Of a stretch of 21,378 bases of DNA, positions 19,668 to 21,378 are shown one piece after another. Origin of the DNA: JAGOTP01 sp964600845 (GTDB lineage: Bacteria > Patescibacteriota > Patescibacteriia > 2-12-FULL-60-25); assembly GCA_964600845.1 (NCBI GenBank), contig CAZRJW010000019.1:1-21378 (forward strand), given 5' to 3'. How positions within the stretch are numbered: the first letter of the stretch is position 1; every line of letters begins with the position of its first letter. The notes under the pieces are model-generated. The model was given only the letters and a program-made list of their open reading frames with translations. It had not been told where the DNA came from and ran no database searches. The position numbers and the translations under genes were made by a program.

Positions 19668-20004
19668 TTGAACTCTCGCTTTTCTTCGCTGCTTGTCACA
19701 CCGGTTATTGCGCTTACCGTTCTTGGCGCCGGCTGTGGAAGCAGCTCTCGTATGATTGATANNNNNNNNNNNNNNNNNNNNNNNNNNNNNNNNNNNNNNN
19801 NNNNNNNNNNNNNNNNNNNNNNNNNNNNNNNNNNNNNNNNNNNNNNNNNNNNNNNNNNNNNCTCAAGGCTTCACGAAAGAAAATGTGCTCTCAAGCCCAA
19901 ATCTCGTCATCTTAATTTTCACAAAAGGCACAACTCGTTGCCAAGTGAATATCGCCCAACAGGACACGCTCACCCAAATCCAGACAACCTGCGTGGAACA
20001 ATAA
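19659..20004 (+). CDS. Small putative lipoprotein, interrupted by an assembly gap
   Basis: The N-terminus is a lipoprotein signal peptide: basic start (MPILNSRFSS), hydrophobic VTPVIALTVLGAG and lipobox LGAGC, then a Ser-rich SSS. Mature Cys27 would be lipidated. After 100 Ns the plus strand continues in an open frame ending NIAQQDTLTQIQTTCVEQ at 20004. The frames on the two sides of the gap differ, which means nothing because the gap length is arbitrary. I assume both parts are one gene; the downstream part could instead belong to another. Function unknown. A terminator follows at 20021. Confidence 0.6.
19762..19861. other. Assembly gap (100 Ns)
   Basis: Exactly 100 Ns, a conventional placeholder for a gap of unknown size. 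The order of the flanks rests on scaffolding, not on sequence. Confidence 0.99.
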
Positions 20005-20020
20005 AGACGCGCTTATCGAC

Positions 20021-20052
20021 AAAGGGAGATCTAGAAGATCTCCCTTTGTTTT
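20021..20052 (+). terminator. Intrinsic terminator after the lipoprotein gene
   Basis: AAAGGGAGATCT and its perfect complement (12-bp stem, 3-nt loop), then GTTTTT. Confidence 0.9.
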
Positions 20053-20070
20053 TGACTGATAGCCGACAAC

Positions 20071-21378
20071 TTACCGATACGCACGCCTCAGCTCAATCCC
20101 CTGATAGAAGTGTCTCAATATTTCGTCATAGCCACGACCTTCGTTGGCCATATCGAGTGCGCCGGTCGCGGACATTCCAACTCCATGCCCCCAAAGCGTT
20201 CGACCGATATCTTGAGGAACAGGCACCGACACCAACCACGGATAGCTTGAGGCACCTCCCCAAACCTCCCCCCAGCCACGCGTACGGCCATCTGAACGAG
20301 AGAAGTAAGGCGTGATTGCGAGACGACCTTGATAGGTCACAATTTGGCCACGGGTGGCATCAACGGCTTGCGCGATGGTTGGTGTGCGTAACTCATGACC
20401 ATACCCGCGATAGACTTGGTCATAACGTGCGTCCACGGTGTAATACTCATCTGCATGCTTCGTGCCGCGCTGAACGTGATACATGGCGTAGGTGCGAGCG
20501 GTGGTCAGCAACGTGCGCTTGAACTCCATCGGACTCAAGTTCGATGTTTCTGCGATCCCCTTCAGATACCACTCAATTGGGAGTTCATTGATCAGCCAGA
20601 CGCTGTCTGTTGCTGGCGTATACCGCAGCTCAAGCTGGGCTCGGAATGTATTATCGTTGCGGTCGTAATCGGTCACTCGCATCGGAGAAAGACTGTCTTC
20701 CGCTTTGAAGATATAATGCGCGGACGACTGGCCGCTACAGGCTTCACCCAGAATGTATACGCGACTGGTTCGATCAAAGAGGACGCTTGCTTGCTGACCT
20801 ACGGCCAACCGACAAACGGTTGAACCCGCTTGTTGTACAAGAACAGGAACATTCATTGCTTGGATCACGGACCGACTATCGACGGTGCGCAGAAGCCCAA
20901 CTCGGATCATCGGCTCTGCTGGAAGCGAGTTTATATCTCCATTCAGCGGGATCGCTTCGATCGGCGGACGGGTTGCGACAGGTGTTGCAGGAACCGATGG
21001 AGTTGTCGGACGACTGACGGGCGTCGGCGTTGGCGCACGCGGAACACGGTTGGCCGCGTTACTCGTCACCATGAGTGGAATTTCAACCACACCTCCCTGA
21101 ACCGGTTTGCCATCAGCGTACAATTGGAAAAGAGCCGTGTACGCTCCCTGATCTGCAGGAAGTCGGAAGGTGAAGGCGAGCGATGCGATGTCCTGCGGAC
21201 GCGTCACTCCGAGCAAGCGAACCGCCTCGTTCGTGTTTGACCAAGATGTATCTTGGAGCGAACTATCATTCGCATACACGGGTCGACGAAGATCAATAAA
21301 ACGCATCGACAGATTCTTCCAAGCAACTGTGCTGACGTTTTTATAGGTAACGACGAATTCTTTTTGCGTATATCCCCC
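20071..21378 (-). CDS. SpoIID/LytB-domain cell-wall protein (5' end outside window)
   Basis: The frame is open to the window edge, so about 435 C-terminal residues are visible. The first ~105 (KEFVVTYKNVSTVAWKN onward) look like the Ig-like fold of the NBR1-type domain. A Pro/Thr-rich linker follows (about 110-140). Then comes the SpoIID domain: LPIEWYLKGIAETSNLSP with the presumed catalytic Glu (about 277), TTARTYAMYH, YFSRSDGRTRGW, YPWLVSV and the closing LWGHGVGMSATGA. SpoIID is a lytic transglycosylase acting on stem-peptide-free glycan. In bacteria that do not sporulate, such domains presumably remodel peptidoglycan. An internal ATG at 21306 would give 411 residues, but it cuts the Ig-like domain, so the real start is further upstream. 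Confidence 0.9.
   Translation of the reverse strand, partial: GGYTQKEFVVTYKNVSTVAWKNLSMRFIDLRRPVYANDSSLQDTSWSNTNEAVRLLGVTRPQDIASLAFTFRLPADQGAYTALFQLYADGKPVQGGVVEIPLMVTSNAANRVPRAPTPTPVSRPTTPSVPATPVATRPPIEAIPLNGDINSLPAEPMIRVGLLRTVDSRSVIQAMNVPVLVQQAGSTVCRLAVGQQASVLFDRTSRVYILGEACSGQSSAHYIFKAEDSLSPMRVTDYDRNDNTFRAQLELRYTPATDSVWLINELPIEWYLKGIAETSNLSPMEFKRTLLTTARTYAMYHVQRGTKHADEYYTVDARYDQVYRGYGHELRTPTIAQAVDATRGQIVTYQGRLAITPYFSRSDGRTRGWGEVWGGASSYPWLVSVPVPQDIGRTLWGHGVGMSATGALDMANEGRGYDEILRHFYQGIELRRAYR

Noticed and set aside
1..21378. CRISPR arrays, insertion sequences, rRNA genes, phage structural or toxin-antitoxin genes
   Set aside because: No regular repeats, transposase or integrase motifs, terminal inverted repeats or rRNA-like stretches were seen on either strand.

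Overview
The window looks like a scaffold from a streamlined bacterium, most likely Patescibacteria/CPR. I lean towards a moderately GC-rich Parcubacteria-type lineage, but that is an inference. The clues are compact divergent genes, very short 5' leaders, a strongly shortened SMC, a type IV pilus ATPase, a membrane-anchored MEMO-family protein and several proteins with no recognisable family. UGA is used as a stop (tsaD, the MEMO gene), so the code is standard.

Layout. 1-2782 (minus): a polytopic membrane protein followed by PilB/GspE, cut by the window edge. 2886-3536 (plus): a GC-rich unit with two tiny overlapping ORFs. 3577-5081 (minus): tsaD-tsaE for tRNA t6A synthesis, overlapping by 4 bp. 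5138-5853 (minus): a guanylate-kinase-like gene with its own promoter and terminator. 5896-9042 (plus): MEMO-family protein and a large membrane-anchored protein. 9114-10118 (minus): an uncharacterised charged protein. 10204-10342 (minus): tRNA-Glu(UUC) and its promoter. 10371-11099 (minus): an unknown GC-rich gene. 11120-12343 (minus): trmD and khpA, divergent from rpsP (12504-12812). 12867-13259 (plus): a small GC-rich gene. 13321-15922: smc and rbfA, back to back over 25 bp. 15955-16755: a 2OG-Fe(II) oxygenase-like protein. 16777-17868: an unknown GC-rich gene with a structured leader. 17946-19609: DHH phosphoesterase and clpP. 19659-20004: a lipoprotein broken by a 100-N gap. 20071-21378 (minus): a SpoIID-domain protein, cut by the window edge.

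Two expression styles are interleaved. Many conserved genes (tsaD, trmD, rpsP, smc, rbfA and others) have a sigma70-type -10 box only about 6-13 bp before the start codon and no Shine-Dalgarno, so their mRNAs should be leaderless or nearly so. Five separate GC-rich units (at about 2.9-3.5, 5.1-5.85, 10.4-11.1, 12.9-13.3 and 16.8-17.9 kb) do the opposite. Each has a -35/-10 pair spaced exactly 17 bp, a leader of roughly 45-100 nt, a purine-rich Shine-Dalgarno, a GC-rich reading frame of mostly unknown function, and GC-rich hairpins after the stop. These inserted-looking cassettes between housekeeping genes are the most unusual feature here. One of them (16.8-17.9 kb) carries the same hairpin design on both sides.

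Together the conserved genes cover translation and tRNA modification (tsaE, tsaD, trmD, rpsP, khpA, rbfA, tRNA-Glu), chromosome organisation (smc), proteolysis (clpP), nucleotide/RNA turnover (DHH protein) and the cell surface (PilB, SpoIID protein, lipoprotein, MEMO protein).
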